A DNA stretch of 64,000 nt from Mycobacterium uberis (GCF_003408705.1 NZ_QAYL01000006.1:62001-126000), one strand, 5' to 3'. Shown: positions 18,332-29,140, counted from the first letter of the stretch. A program made the numbers and translations. Notes: a model not told the origin generated them from the sequence alone.

Positions 18332-20002
18332 TCATAATGCCGCCTCGATTGCGGCATGTAGCTGTCGCAGCGAAGACCGGTCAGCTTTGACTTCCAACAC
18401 GCGCATGCCAGCGTCGGGTTCATCGAGGGCTACCCGCAGCTCGTCAACTTCGATCTGTCGACTTTCCACGTGATAGGCACGACACAATGCTCCCACGTCG
18501 ACGTCGTGCGGAGCACCGAAAATTCGCGACGACACAGCAGAGAATCTCGGGTCGCCTTGCTCCAACAGTTCGAAGATACCCCCACCGTTGTCGTTGGACA
18601 CCACGATCGTCAGCTGCCGCGGCGTGGGTTCGGTAGGGCCGATCAGCAACCCCGAGCTGTCATGGACGAACGCTAAGTCGCCGATCAACGCAACGGTACG
18701 AGCCGGGCCGGCTGTTCTGCAGGTGCGCTCAGGGGACCGCTCATACGCCAACGCCGCCCCGATCGCGGTGGACACGGTGCCGTCGATGCCAGCAACGCCG
18801 CGGTTAGACCGCACCTGAATACCGTTGGTAGACAAACCAACCAACGCCATGTCGCGCACCGGGTTGGACGCCCCGAGCACCAGTTGGTCACCAGGATGTA
18901 GCGCATCTGCCACGGCCGCGGCGACATGTAGACCCGTGATCAGCATGTGCGCCGCGAGCTGGCCGCGCACAGTCGAGATCGAGTGCCGGTTCATCTCCGC
19001 ACAGCGCTGCAGCCAGGCAGGGCGCGGTGTCCCGGTGGTGACCGCCCGAGTGCCAGTGGCCTGCGAATTACCCGAGACATCCGGCCAGCGCGGCCCGGTG
19101 GTCAGTGCGTACACCGGCACTTGTGGATCGGCCAGTAGCGTCGACACCGGGCGATGCAATGTCGGGCGACCGAGCATGATCACCTGCTTCGGGTGTAACG
19201 AAGGCAGTGCTAGAGGGTGCAACGGGTAGGGTCGATACAGCCCAAATGGCGCGGTCGGCTCAGCAACGGTCGGCAATTCCGCCAAGTTCGGATGGACGTC
19301 CGCACCGTGTCCGGCAATGACGACGGTGTCCGCTGACAAATCGATTTCCAGCGGCTGGTCGAACGTCACCGGCGGTGTATAGGTCCACGGCTTTCCACCG
19401 GACCGGCCCTGCGGTATGACAGTGCCGTGGGGTTCAGAATCAGGTACCAAAGGCTCCCGGAACGGGATGTCGAACTGCACAGGACCAGCGTTGGCGGTAC
19501 GAGCACCGGTGGCAGCCGCCAATACTCGGCAGGTGGCCGATCGCCAAGTCGCGTTGAGCGAATCCAACCGCTCCGGCGCGTCCTCTGCGAGCCCCAGGCT
19601 GATGGCAGCACGAACTTGACTGCCGAAGTAACCTAGCTGCTCCATAGTCTGGTTGGCCCCGGTGCCGAGCAATTCATAAGGCCTGTTGGCCGATAACATG
19701 ATAAGCGGCACCCGAGCATAGTTGGCCTCGACCACCGCTGGGCCGAGGTTGGCCACAGCAGTGCCCGAGGTGATCGCGACACACACCGGCGCACCCGCAG
19801 CGACCGCCAACCCGATAGCCAGATACCCGGCAGTGCGCTCGTCGATGCGGACGTGCAGTCGAATCCGGCCGGTGTGGTCAGCGTCTTGCAGGGCAAATGC
19901 CAGCGGAGCACTTCGCGACCCAGGGCACAGCACCACATCACGGACGCCGCCGCGGATCAGCTCGTCAACGATGACGCGAGCTTGCATAGTCGAAGGATTC
20001 AC
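18332..20002 (-). CDS. menD: MenD, SEPHCHC synthase
   Basis: A 556-residue thiamine-diphosphate enzyme (Rv0555) joining 2-oxoglutarate and isochorismate, the committed step of menaquinone synthesis. The N-terminal domain has [13 protein letters not shown] (25-37) and [14 protein letters not shown], whose glutamate activates the cofactor (about 55). The thiamine-binding region near the C-terminus has [13 protein letters not shown] followed by [11 protein letters not shown] (about 440-480). ATG at 20002. The length is close to the M. tuberculosis protein and no stop or frameshift is seen. In M. tuberculosis menD abuts bpoC and menC; here a 1.65-kb decayed segment separates it from bpoC. Confidence 0.95.
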   Translation of the reverse strand: MNPSTMQARVIVDELIRGGVRDVVLCPGSRSAPLAFALQDADHTGRIRLHVRIDERTAGYLAIGLAVAAGAPVCVAITSGTAVANLGPAVVEANYARVPLIMLSANRPYELLGTGANQTMEQLGYFGSQVRAAISLGLAEDAPERLDSLNATWRSATCRVLAAATGARTANAGPVQFDIPFREPLVPDSEPHGTVIPQGRSGGKPWTYTPPVTFDQPLEIDLSADTVVIAGHGADVHPNLAELPTVAEPTAPFGLYRPYPLHPLALPSLHPKQVIMLGRPTLHRPVSTLLADPQVPVYALTTGPRWPDVSGNSQATGTRAVTTGTPRPAWLQRCAEMNRHSISTVRGQLAAHMLITGLHVAAAVADALHPGDQLVLGASNPVRDMALVGLSTNGIQVRSNRGVAGIDGTVSTAIGAALAYERSPERTCRTAGPARTVALIGDLAFVHDSSGLLIGPTEPTPRQLTIVVSNDNGGGIFELLEQGDPRFSAVSSRIFGAPHDVDVGALCRAYHVESRQIEVDELRVALDEPDAGMRVLEVKADRSSLRQLHAAIEAAL

Positions 20003-20189
20003 CTATACAGGGTGTCATAGCCCAGCTACGAGGTAGCAGGTGCGGCTCGGCGAAGCTGCTTCACCTACCACGGAGAGCTCGACGACGGTGATGCGATCAC
20101 GGCAGACAACAGCTTCAAATCCGATTTTAAATCTCACCTAATACCAGGACAACACCCCCGCCCACCTTGGGCAAGTCCTTAGACATGGC

Positions 20190-21460
20190 CTTCATACTAC
20201 TTGACCAAACTACGTATAACACTCGAAGAAAAGCCTACAAAGGCGACTCTCAACTCCTCGCAGGCGACGATCTGGGTCTCGGCCGGCTCCCAGTGCGACT
20301 TGATCTGCTGGTCCAGTCGATGCTGCGCTTCGCAATGGCGCTCGTCCTCGTCGGCCGTCGGCCAGGCGGGCGCACTCGTTACGTTATGAGCGACCTGCAA
20401 CATTATTTCCTCGACCTCGGCCAGAATTTGCCCGCGGCGGGCAACTGCAGAAACCAGAAGGCAGGCTAGCACAGCGCTAGCGGTGGCCCGGTCCTGACGT
20501 GCCGCTTCAACTTCGTCGCGCAACTCATGAGTCAGTGAATCGGTCTCCTCGCGTGCCATCGCCTCAGTGTGACGAGCCTCATCTGAGGCAACGCGCATTA
20601 TGCGAGCAATGCGTTCCTACATACCCTCGACCGAATCGGAAAGGCGCCCGAGATCGCCAGGCAGCTTCGTGATCTCGTCGTTGAGTCGTTCACGGTAGGC
20701 CTGGGCGTGGGACACGGCACGTTCAATGGCGTGGAAACGATCCTGCAGAGATTCCATTTCACTGTGGATACGCAGGAGATACGTAGTTACCTGAGCATAG
20801 TCGAGACCACAACCTTTGTGTTTCAAACGTCGGGATTGACTTGGCCATCCGAACTTTTCCTAACAACCAAAGAACTTATATTCCGCGCATAACATTCTCG
20901 TGGTCAGAAAATCTAGATGACCATGGCCCTAAAGTATAAATATGGCGCTCTAGCTCGGTAAACTTGTCGTAGAAAACTTCAACTACGCAATGGCTCTCAC
21001 TCCCGCCTGCTTGAAGTTCACCCAATTTAGCCTGCGCCGCTGCCAATCTACGCGTCAATGTCACGCTGCACGCGAGCCAACACTCCTACGGCCAAGCTCT
21101 CAGTCTCAGCGATGATCTCGGTGGTGTGCCACTCCACTTCGACGCAAGTAGTTTCAGCAAACTGATTCGCTTCGACCAGAATAGCTTCCACCTCCACGGT
21201 GGCGGTGTTCAAAACCGCACACAATCGATCACCCAGGTGCTCAACGTCGGCATGGATTTAGGCCGCCTCCTGGTGGAAAACGCAAGGACATCAACTCCAG
21301 CTCGGCCTGCGACCTGCCTAGCTGCTCACCTAGTTCAGCGATCCGCGAACCACCTCGATGGGCCAGTTCCCTTAGATCGCTGCGCTGCTGTCTTGGCCCT
21401 CCACGAGCAGAGACAACTGTTCCACTTTAACGCTCACACGCTCCACCCTTCCACCTATGC
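20190..21460 (-). pseudogene. Long coiled-coil protein remnant
   Basis: Minus-strand pieces in changing frames all have heptad-like, Glu/Gln/Arg-rich composition. They include ELAHRGGSRIAELGEQLGRS near 21330, DVEHLGDRL and TATVEVEAILVEANQFAETT (21150-21230), RRLAAAQAKLGELQAGG (about 21010-21060), then KFTELE, ESLQDRFHAIERAVSHAQAY and RERLNDEITKLPGDLGRLSD (20640-20760). The longest open piece is 20197-20598 (SDEARHTEAMAREETDSLTH, then AQHRLDQQIKSHWEPA). It reads like a DivIVA/Wag31-like or cell-division-associated coiled-coil protein, but I do not recognise the specific gene. It has no counterpart between menD and bpoC in M. tuberculosis. Confidence 0.6.
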
Positions 21461-21494
21461 AAGTACCCGTCGCTCTTAATCACAATGGCACTGT

Positions 21495-21538
21495 ACTTCA
21501 GTAATAATTCTTTAAGACTTCAGTAATAATTATTTAAG
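21495..21538. repeat. 22-bp tandem duplication
   Basis: Two adjacent 22-base units (21495-21516 and 21517-21538) begin ACTTCAGTAATAATT and end TTTAAG, differing at one base (C or A at position 16). They lie in the non-coding gap between the coiled-coil remnant and bpoC. Confidence 0.92.
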
Positions 21539-21654
21539 GAAACTCTAAATGTACAAGGGGTTTGTTTCAGGCTGGTCAATGATGGTCTGTGCTGTTTATC
21601 AGCGGATGGGGTGCCGTCAAGCAATCGACGCGCTCCGGCCATGTCTAAAGGCCA

Positions 21655-22443
21655 CTAGTCTTTGACGCCGGCGAAAAATTGCAACGCCGCGGCGTTGACG
21701 GCCTCCGGACGCTCAAAGAACCCGAGATGACCGGCGTCTGATATTTGCAGGTAGCGGCCGTTGGGCAAGACGTCGGCGACCTCTCGTCCCAGAAACGGCG
21801 GTGTCACTATGTCTTCGGCGAAACCAATCACCAAAACCGGCGCAGCGATGCTTCGGTAGACCGGTAGTCGGTTGTCGCGCGGGGCGACATCCGTTTGGCA
21901 ACGCAGTCCCGGGGTGGACCTTATCGGCCACATACTAAACATGGCGATCCAGTCGGCTACGGCCACGTCATCATTGAGCGTCTTGCGTGAAAAGTTTTCC
22001 AACAAACGAACTTTCGCATCGTAACCGGATGGCAGCTGGATACCAGAGTCATGGAACTCAGCTTCGACATCGTGAAAGAACTGGCGGGTGCGGTCCAACC
22101 GGCCACGGGTGGCCATCAGTACGGCAGCGCTGACCAGTTCGGGCCGAGCCACCATGAGCTCCTGAGCGATGAACGAGCCCATCGACACCCCAACAATATG
22201 TGCCGGGACCGCGCCCAGGGATTCGATCAGTGCCGCGGTGTCAGCAACCATAGTTTGCGTCGTGAAACCCTCGGCATTTTCGGTGGCACCGATTCCACGA
22301 TTGTCGAAAGTGATGACGCGATAGCCAGCCGACAGGAATGCCGGGACTTGATGCGGTTGCCAGGTACGGCCTGCACCGCCACGGCCAGCGATAAAAACAA
22401 CAGGTTTACCGGTCCCGCGGTCCTCGTAAGCCAGATTGATCAC
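21655..22443 (-). CDS. bpoC: Alpha/beta hydrolase BpoC
   Basis: A 262-residue alpha/beta-hydrolase-fold protein annotated in M. tuberculosis (Rv0554) as a putative non-haem bromoperoxidase. The nucleophile elbow GVSMGSF sits at about residues 86-92 with Ser at 88, the oxyanion motif AGRGGAGRTW near 19-28, and the catalytic histidine in DAGHLGFFERP near 240. Despite the name it may be an esterase; given its neighbours a role near menaquinone synthesis (the MenH thioester or lyase slot) is possible, but that is inference. I place the start at the GTG at 22443, giving the homologue's exact length; TTG 22458 is the alternative. It overlaps the 3' end of menC by 38 bases, so translation is probably coupled. 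Confidence 0.88.
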   Translation of the reverse strand: MINLAYEDRGTGKPVVFIAGRGGAGRTWQPHQVPAFLSAGYRVITFDNRGIGATENAEGFTTQTMVADTAALIESLGAVPAHIVGVSMGSFIAQELMVARPELVSAAVLMATRGRLDRTRQFFHDVEAEFHDSGIQLPSGYDAKVRLLENFSRKTLNDDVAVADWIAMFSMWPIRSTPGLRCQTDVAPRDNRLPVYRSIAAPVLVIGFAEDIVTPPFLGREVADVLPNGRYLQISDAGHLGFFERPEAVNAAALQFFAGVKD

Positions 22444-23410
22444 CTGCACACGGTACAAGCAGCGGATAGCAGGCCTTGACCCGGTCGATCCACCATCGCC
22501 GTCGCGCGGGCTGCGCGCGGAGCGCCTGCAGCCGTGCCGGGTCAGGTGTTACCGATCCGACCGACAGGAAGCCGTCGACAGGCAGCATGGGCTCGGTAAC
22601 GTCTTCAACGAACAGTCCGCTGGTACCCAGCCCGCAAGCATGGCCGAGTTCGGGTAGGGAAGCGGCAGCGGTCAGTCCGGCGGCAATCCCGACCGCTGAA
22701 TCGAGCGCGCTGGAAACTACCACCGGGACATTGATCTGCGCTGCGATAGCCAGGAACGCTGAAACCCCACCTAGCGGCGCCACCTTCAATACCACGACGT
22801 CAGCAGCGTGCGCATGGATCACCACCAACGGGTCTTCGGCCTTGCGGATGCTTTCGTCAGCGGCAATCGGCACGTCAACCCGGCGGCGCAGCTCGGCTAG
22901 TTCGTCTACGGTGGCACACGGCTGTTCAAGGTACTCCAGCGGGCCATCTGCGGTCAGCGCGACGGCTGCCTGAGTTGCGGCCTCGACGCTCCAGCCGCCG
23001 TTGGCATCCACCCGCACAGTTTCCACTAGTTCCCGCACCGCATTGACCCGGTCGACATCGTCGGCCAGACTCTGCCCGGGCTCGGCCACCTTAACCTTGG
23101 CGGTGTGCACACCGGGAAATCGAGCAAGCACCTCAGCTACCTGGGCGGCGGCCACAGCGGGAACGGTGGCGTTGATCGGGATTCGGTCGCGGCGACCCTT
23201 CAGCGGCTCGCGATAGGCGGCATCAACACCCGACGCCAGCCACGCGGAAGCCTCGGAGGGCTGGTATTCGAGGAAGGCTCCGAACTCTCCCCATCCTGCT
23301 GGGCCCTCAATCAACGCCACCTCGCGGGTGGTGATGCCACGGAAGCGCACCCGCATCGGCAAAGCCACCACATATAGGCGGTCCAACAGCTCAGTTAGTG
23401 TGGGAATCAC
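22406..23410 (-). CDS. menC: MenC, o-succinylbenzoate synthase
   Basis: A 334-residue enolase-superfamily enzyme (Rv0553) that dehydrates SHCHC to o-succinylbenzoate. The base TAKVKVAEP lies at about residues 106-114, the metal ligands are in RVDANGGW (about 138), LEYLEQPC (about 164) and IAADESIRK (about 186), and the second lysine is in VVLKVAPLGG (about 209). All are in place. ATG at 23410. The last 38 bases overlap bpoC in another frame. Upstream on the same strand is a dead amidohydrolase whose stop region also touches the menC start, as expected of an old operon. Confidence 0.94.
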   Translation of the reverse strand: MIPTLTELLDRLYVVALPMRVRFRGITTREVALIEGPAGWGEFGAFLEYQPSEASAWLASGVDAAYREPLKGRRDRIPINATVPAVAAAQVAEVLARFPGVHTAKVKVAEPGQSLADDVDRVNAVRELVETVRVDANGGWSVEAATQAAVALTADGPLEYLEQPCATVDELAELRRRVDVPIAADESIRKAEDPLVVIHAHAADVVVLKVAPLGGVSAFLAIAAQINVPVVVSSALDSAVGIAAGLTAAASLPELGHACGLGTSGLFVEDVTEPMLPVDGFLSVGSVTPDPARLQALRAQPARRRWWIDRVKACYPLLVPCAGDQSGLRGPRDR

Positions 23411-25010
23411 TGCGGGTAGACCTGACGATTGGTCAGAAACGTCGCACGCACCTTGAGATCGGCGATCCGCTCGGGTAGTACAGTCCGCAGATCAGCTGAA
23501 AGCACCACCATAGCAGCGTATTTGCCGACCTCCAGCGAGCCGATTACATCGTCGACGAACAGCCACCAGACGGCGTCCATGGTCTGTGCGCGGACCGCCT
23601 GGTCTACAGCCAACCGCTCCTTCAGGGCCAGCATCCGACCGCTCGACTCGACCCGCATCGCGGCCACGCTAATGTTGCGCAGCGGCTCTTCAGGTATGAC
23701 GGGTGGATCGTTGTGCAGCGAGATCCGCATACCGGTTGCTACCGCAGATCCCACTTGCATCCAACGAGATCCGCGCTCTGGCACGAACAAACCGTGGACA
23801 ACGGTGTAACCTCAATCAGGGATCTGGTCGACGGACATGCTGCAGGTGACACCCCACTCGGCGGCACTCTGCAAGTAGCTGGGCAGGATAGCATCGACGT
23901 GTTCGAGATGCATAACGATAATCGGAACGCGGATGTCCGTGCAGCACCTCCTCATATACATATCAAGGTACAGTGTCGGCGCCAGCGTCGCCATGTACGT
24001 GACAAGCCAGCGGCGAACTCAACGGAAAGTAGGCGCCGACGATTTCGGTCATCTGTTCGGAGGCGTGGTTGGCATGTCCGCAAGAACCCTCCGACACACC
24101 AATGGCGCGGGTCGCGGCGGTGTCCAAATACGGATAAAGACAGTGCGATGTTACCAACCCATGGTGAACCGCCCACCCAGATCTTGATCCCGACCTGGCG
24201 CAGCATGTCGTCGCCCTCACCGGAGATGGCTTCGGCGTATAGCTTCGGATCGGAGATCTCATGGTAGATTCAGCTGTGCAGCCGGATCGTCAGCTCGTCG
24301 CACCGCCATTCAAGCAGCAACCGAACCACCGGATCAAAAGCCATTTCTGCACGCATGGTCAGACCAGCACGGTTTAGCAGAGCGCATTCGGTGTGCAGCA
24401 TCGCCGAGTAGTCGCTGGGCCCGATGGCACCGCTTATCAGCAGAAACACCGCTCCGGTTTCCTCTGCAGTGTAATTAAATCGACCGTAAGTATCACGGCC
24501 GTACTCGAGATCAGATGTTTCTGTATTTAACCCAGCGTGCCGAGCGGTGTGCGAGTTTAATAGACTTTATGCTCAGAATTGTAGAGATTACTAGTGGTCT
24601 GTGTGGTGCGATGTTGTCAAGACAACTTAACGTTGACTAGAACAGCACGGGTTGTAGTAGCGGGTCCCAACTATTGCAATAGATTCTCATAGCTCTATGT
24701 AAGGCCTTTTCGCAGTGAGCCGTATCGACAACGTCATCGACATTGCACATAGTGAGCGGCCGTATATCGACAATTTAGTCAGACAGCACAACCGCCTTCA
24801 TCAGTGGGTAGCCACGTGCTTCAGCAAACCTCGGCATAATACAGCCAACATCGACATTGGTTGTTACCGTGCCAGTATCGATGAATTCCACGATCTCGGA
24901 CCGGTTTATCGACGGCGATGACCCGGCCGTCCGCAACGGCAAGCTCCTCAGTGACAGACCACACGTCGGCGACGGTCAACACGCTTCCCGACAATGACTA
25001 TCTCAGCCTC
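23407..25010 (-). pseudogene. YtcJ-type amidohydrolase remnant, homologue of Rv0552
   Basis: The N-terminal part reads SVLTVADVWSVTEELAVADG, then RVIAVDKPV and GCIMPRFAEARGYPLMKAVV (about 24780-25000), the opening barrel of amidohydrolase-3 proteins, with the metal-binding HxH decayed to R-G-Y. The middle gives DDMLRQVGIKIWVGGSPWVG and TRAIGVSEGSCGHANHASEQ (24030-24210). The C-terminal piece is an open frame 23407-23790 ending ATFLTNRQVYPQ. Many stops, for example near 24280 and 24480. The substrate of the family in mycobacteria is unknown. Confidence 0.88.
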
Positions 25011-25127
25011 GGGGTGTGCATCGACCCTGACAAACGATCCTAGTGGCAATCGCTAGTACAGCAGCACCGAACAAAGCGGACCTAGGGCACGCCAGACCCG
25101 AATCGCAACACGTTCTAGCCTTTCCAC

Positions 25128-26486
25128 ATGCGTGACGGACTGCTGCGCCACCCGACCCGACCCATAATGGTCATCTACATGGTGGGCGCGCTGAAGCGTC
25201 ACAAGAACAAGCCCGTATTGCCGTATTGTTTTTCGGCGACACCACGCTGACCGGCAATCAAGTTGTAACCAAGCCGGATAAGCCAGTAAACGCAGGCGTT
25301 CGAGGCGCTGAGCACTGACACCGGCATCACAGTCGATCGACTGTCACTCAACCGTCCCGAAGTTCTGATGATCATCGGGGCGAGCCAGATCCGAGGTTAT
25401 CGGCGCACAGCGCTACACAAGCTCGGCTCGCTGGACGATCACGCTTATGTGCTTTCCGACGCCGGCATCAGTTCGCTGAGCATCGACCTCAACCCGATGT
25501 TTGTCAAACGTGCATTGGGTCTGCTGCAACGGGGGACTCGCTCCAGCAGACCCCTACTATCGGGTCAGTGCCTGAGGAGCTCAAAGACGTGGCTGTACAC
25601 CTCTCCGCTAAGGCAGCCAAGTTCGAGCTGCAACCGCTGGTGACCGCATACCTGCCCACCGGACCAGGTCATCGACCCTACCTACACCGGCAAGCCCAAG
25701 GAGATGATAGGCACCACACGGTCGATCGCCACTATGACGACAATTCAACTCGCCGAATGGGAACGGTCCGAAAACTCGCAGTTCTTGATGTACACACCGT
25801 CGTCACACGCTAGCACAGCGTTTTTCACACCCACCATAGATCTAGGGTAGGGAGATATACGCACTGATGAAATATCCTGATTCACACACCCGAGGCCCAT
25901 CGTCGCTAGAGACCGTCTACTACTTCGCTTCGGTGATCAATCTGGTGCGGTTAACCGAAGCAACTCGGCATTTCGTCTCAATATCCGCCCAATACAACGG
26001 CCAATCCGAGGCGCCTAGGGTGATCACCTATATCGCCAGGAGTGGCCGCAGCGAGAAACTGCTGATGTCGTGTAGGCACCCGACACTGTTCGCACGCGTC
26101 GCACTGCTGAGCAAGGACGGTAAACCGGTTCCGCAAGGCGATCTGGGCGAAATCTGATTCAGCGGAACACTATTGGCTGGCGGTTAGTGGAATCTTCCGG
26201 ATGATACAGCCAAGACGTTTAAAAACGGCTCGCTGCACACCGGCAATATGGATCGTGAAGACGAGGAAGGATTCCTCTACATCGTGAACCAGGTCAAGGA
26301 CATGATCGTCACCGGCAGCTTCAATGCGTTCCTGCGAGAGGTCAAAAATGTCGTCGCCGAGCATGCAGCAGTCGCCCAAGCAGGTGGTGATCGTCGACTC
26401 TTTGCCGTTAACAGAGCTTGAGCAAACCGAACAAAAAGGCGGTGAGCGCAGAGTGCTGGGAAAACACCAGTCAGTCCGTCGGCTAG
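25128..26486 (+). pseudogene. fadD8: Fatty-acid-CoA ligase remnant, homologue of Rv0551c (fadD8)
   Basis: From ATG 25128: RDGLLRHPTRP, FFGDTTLTGNQVVTKPD, SLNRPEVLMIIGASQIRGYR, LHKLGSLDDHAYVLSDAGIS, then after a deletion YPDSHTRGPSSLETVYYFAS, QSEAPRVITYIARSG, HPTLFARVALLSKDGKPVPQ and DREDEEGFLYIVNQVKDMIV, ending KPNKKAVSAECWENTSQSVG with a TAG at 26484-26486. Frameshifts and stops occur throughout, and the AMP-binding P-loop is destroyed. The region 24560-25127 upstream belongs to the opposing Rv0552 remnant. Confidence 0.92.
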
Positions 26487-26646
26487 ATTACGCGTTGAAC
26501 GTGAAACTGCCGCACGCTCACGACCGAGCGTACGGCTAACTTCACGTTCTACTGATGGTAGGCCAGCTGACTACTGTGGCAGACATGACAAAAGGTACGG
26601 GAATCGATGGCGATCTAACTATCAACCAAGACGGAGTCCAAGAACC

Positions 26647-27549
26647 TTGAATGACAACCCTTTTGATAGTAAATCATGGCAACTTATCGACGGCTTCAGC
26701 GATCTGACCGATATCACCTATCACCGCCACGTCAACTACGACACAGTTCGGGTGGCGTTCAACCGTCCCGAGGTACGCAACGCGTTCCGGCCGCACACCG
26801 TCGACGAGCTCTACCGCGTACTCGACCATGCCCGGATGTCGCCCAACGTGGGAGTGATATTGCTGACCGGTAACGGACCCAGCCTGCATGACGGTGGCTG
26901 GGCATTTTGCTCCGGTGGTGACCAGCGCATTCGCGGACGCTCCGGCTACCAATACGCAAGCGGTGACACCGCTGACACGGTTGATGTCGCACGCGCAGGC
27001 AGGTTGCACATCCTCGAAGTACAACGATTAATCCGGTTCATGCCCAAGGTGGTTATCTGCTTGGTCAACGGGTGGGCGGCCGGCGGCGGGCACAGCCTGC
27101 ACGTAGTCTGCGACCTCACGTTGGCCAGCCGCGAGCATGCCCGTTTCAAGCAGACCGATGCCGACGTCGGCAGCTTCGATGCCGGCTATGGCAGCGCGTA
27201 TTTGGCCCGTCAGGTCGGCCAGAAGTTCGCCCGCGAGATCTTCTTCCTCGGCCGCACGTACACTGCCGAGCAGATGTACCAGATGGGCGCGGTCAACGCC
27301 GTCGTCAAGCACGCAGACCTGGAAAAAGTGGGTCTGGAATGGGCAGCGGAGATCAACGCCAAATCGCCTCAAGCGCAACGGATGCTGAAGTTTGCGTTTA
27401 ATCTGCTCGATGACGGTCTGGTGGGTCAGCAGTTGTTTGCGGGTGAAGCTACCCGGCTGGCATACATGACCGACGAGGCCATCGAGGGCCGCGATGCGTT
27501 CCTGCAGAAGCGCGCCCCGGACTGGAATTCGTTCCCGCGGTACTTCTGA
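26647..27549 (+). CDS. menB: MenB, 1,4-dihydroxy-2-naphthoyl-CoA synthase
   Basis: A 300-residue crotonase-fold enzyme (Rv0548c) closing the second ring of the naphthoquinone. The oxyanion and substrate loops are FCSGGDQRIRGRSGYQYASG (residues about 86-105), GWAAGGGHSLHVVCDL (about 143-158) and the active-site aspartate in DADVGSFDAGYGSAYLARQV (about 175-194). The C-terminus ends NSFPRYF as in relatives. The only start in frame is TTG at 26647, ten bases after GGAG (26633-26636). The M. tuberculosis protein is 14 residues longer with a variable N-terminus. The downstream toxin-antitoxin pair vapBC3 known near menB in M. tuberculosis is absent. Confidence 0.94.
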   Translation: MNDNPFDSKSWQLIDGFSDLTDITYHRHVNYDTVRVAFNRPEVRNAFRPHTVDELYRVLDHARMSPNVGVILLTGNGPSLHDGGWAFCSGGDQRIRGRSGYQYASGDTADTVDVARAGRLHILEVQRLIRFMPKVVICLVNGWAAGGGHSLHVVCDLTLASREHARFKQTDADVGSFDAGYGSAYLARQVGQKFAREIFFLGRTYTAEQMYQMGAVNAVVKHADLEKVGLEWAAEINAKSPQAQRMLKFAFNLLDDGLVGQQLFAGEATRLAYMTDEAIEGRDAFLQKRAPDWNSFPRYF

Positions 27550-27571
27550 GCGCAGCTAAAATTCCCCACGT

Positions 27572-28373
27572 GTGAGCAAAAGTCCGCTGCACTGGTTCAC
27601 CGATCAGATCATATTGGCCGGCATGCTGCCACCGGTTTCGGTACAACTACTGTTGAACCGGAATGCGATCAAACCCGTCAACTTCAGCGATAAGTGGATC
27701 CTGCTGACTGGAGCTCCATAAGGCATCAACGAGGCTGCCGCCGAACAGCTCGCGCGGCACGGCACTACCGACCCCGTATGACATCTCATAACTACAGACG
27801 CAGTGGACACGCTGATCACCGACATCTAAACGCACCTCGGCGGGAGCGAAATCTTAATCAACAACGCCGGCCCGTCCATCCGACGGCCGAATCGCTAGAC
27901 CACTGGCAAAACGTCGAGCAGACTATGGCACTCAACTACTTCGCCCCGCTGCTGATGCGTGGGTTTGCGTCGGGACACGCGAGCGCGGTTAGGCGCACAT
28001 CATCAACGTCACTTTCTTAGAGATGAAGCATTCGAAAGCTAAGTCGTTGTTCTAAATGTGCAATCCCTCGAAACGCCGCACTGTAAGTGACGAGCTAGTA
28101 AGGGTGCCAGAGCATGCATTCCACGGCGCCGTACTACCCGCTGGTGGCCACTTCGATGATCGCACCGATAAAAGCCTACCGGCAGGATACCTGCGTTGAC
28201 ATCACACAAAGCAGCTAAGTGGATGGTGAAGGCCGCCCGCACCCTGCCCTGTGGCGTGATCCGCACCGCAGGGCAGGGTGCGGGCAGAGCGCTAGACAGC
28301 GTCGGCCCCACTGGGAAATACACTCATGCAACAGCACCCCCAGCTCAGCGAGCCTAACTCATCCCAGAAGTAG
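27572..28373 (+). pseudogene. Short-chain dehydrogenase remnant, homologue of Rv0547c
   Basis: From GTG 27572: SKSPLHWFTDQIILAGMLPP, VNFSDKWILLTGAPS with a TAA inside the TGxxxGxG motif, EAAAEQLARHGTT, then a deletion, DAVDTLITDI, LGGSEILINNAG, RTMALNYFAPL, and after the lost YxxxK segment, YPLVATSMIAPIKAYR, ending SEPNSSQK with a TAG at 28371-28373. Several frameshifts. The region near its 3' end contains a 17-bp perfect inverted repeat listed separately. Confidence 0.88.
28235..28285. repeat. 17-bp perfect inverted repeat
   Basis: The arms GCCCGCACCCTGCCCTG (28235-28251) and CAGGGCAGGGTGCGGGC (28269-28285) are exact reverse complements separated by 17 bases. It lies inside the dead short-chain dehydrogenase, where the homologue encodes ARTRPVRIAPRTG. 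There is no T-run on either side, so an intrinsic terminator is unlikely. Confidence 0.95.
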
Positions 28374-28628
28374 GCGACGTCAAATGATCGACTTCTCTAA
28401 GAGCTCGAACATACTCATCGGCTCGAAAAACCGGATCGCTGGGCTCGTCTGCTATGCCACCAACCACGACTGGCAGCACAGAACGGGTGAAAAGGTCAAA
28501 AGCCCACTGCTCTTGCCATGACGGGTCGAGAAATCGCATGCGACGACTTCACCGGGCCTGGTGTAAAGTCCCTGCGAAACAGATACACAACGAAATGACT
28601 GTCGTCAAGACGTGGTTGACACAAGGCC

Positions 28629-29043
28629 ACGGAGATCCTGGTCAGCCAAGTGCTGCTCCGAACAGGGGATTAGCAACGGTCGCTGAGTTTCTACCGGGAC
28701 CAGATCGGGCTAGCGATCGCCCGCAAATACGCTGTAGGAATAGTATTTTTCCGGCCAATCGCTGCTCGAGCTAGCCGGGTATGTTAGTCAGGAGACGCCA
28801 GACCACTCTCGGGCACCCTTTCCGGTGCGCTGTAGCCGCAGATCCGCAACATCGCCGTCACTCTGACCGACCTGAACAGTCGCAGGGTCTCCATCACCCG
28901 TGAACCACGTCGAGAACCGTGGACCCTGTACGAGATGCACGTGACCGAACCAGACAGGATCACTTTAAGTCTTTGTCGAGGTTCCTGCCGATCATCCGCT
29001 ACGCGGGACACGAGAGTGTGAACGCCGCAGAACACCAGATTAA
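28629..29043 (+). pseudogene. Glyoxalase/bleomycin-resistance-fold protein remnant, homologue of Rv0546c
   Basis: The start codon is now ACG at 28629, followed by EILVSQVLLRTGD, a TAG, then QRSLSFYRDQIGLAIARKYA and VGIVFF. After frameshifts come TREPRREPWTLYEMHVTEPD and FVEVPADHPL-like text to a TAA at 29041-29043. This is the vicinal-oxygen-chelate fold with the metal-site histidine in EMHVTEPD still visible. It sits between the SDR remnant and pitA, the M. tuberculosis order. In 28374-28628 nothing was recognised. Confidence 0.85.
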
Positions 29044-29140
29044 TTGCACGGTAACATCTGACGGCGGTTCGCCGCCTACCTGCGATTCGTGCAACAGTTA
29101 ATTCGACAATGGATTACCCCGAACACGAGAATCAGGCGCT

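Noticed and set aside
28374-28628. Short open frames between the SDR and glyoxalase remnants
   Set aside because: Neither strand shows a recognisable family, and both frames are under 65 codons in decayed DNA.
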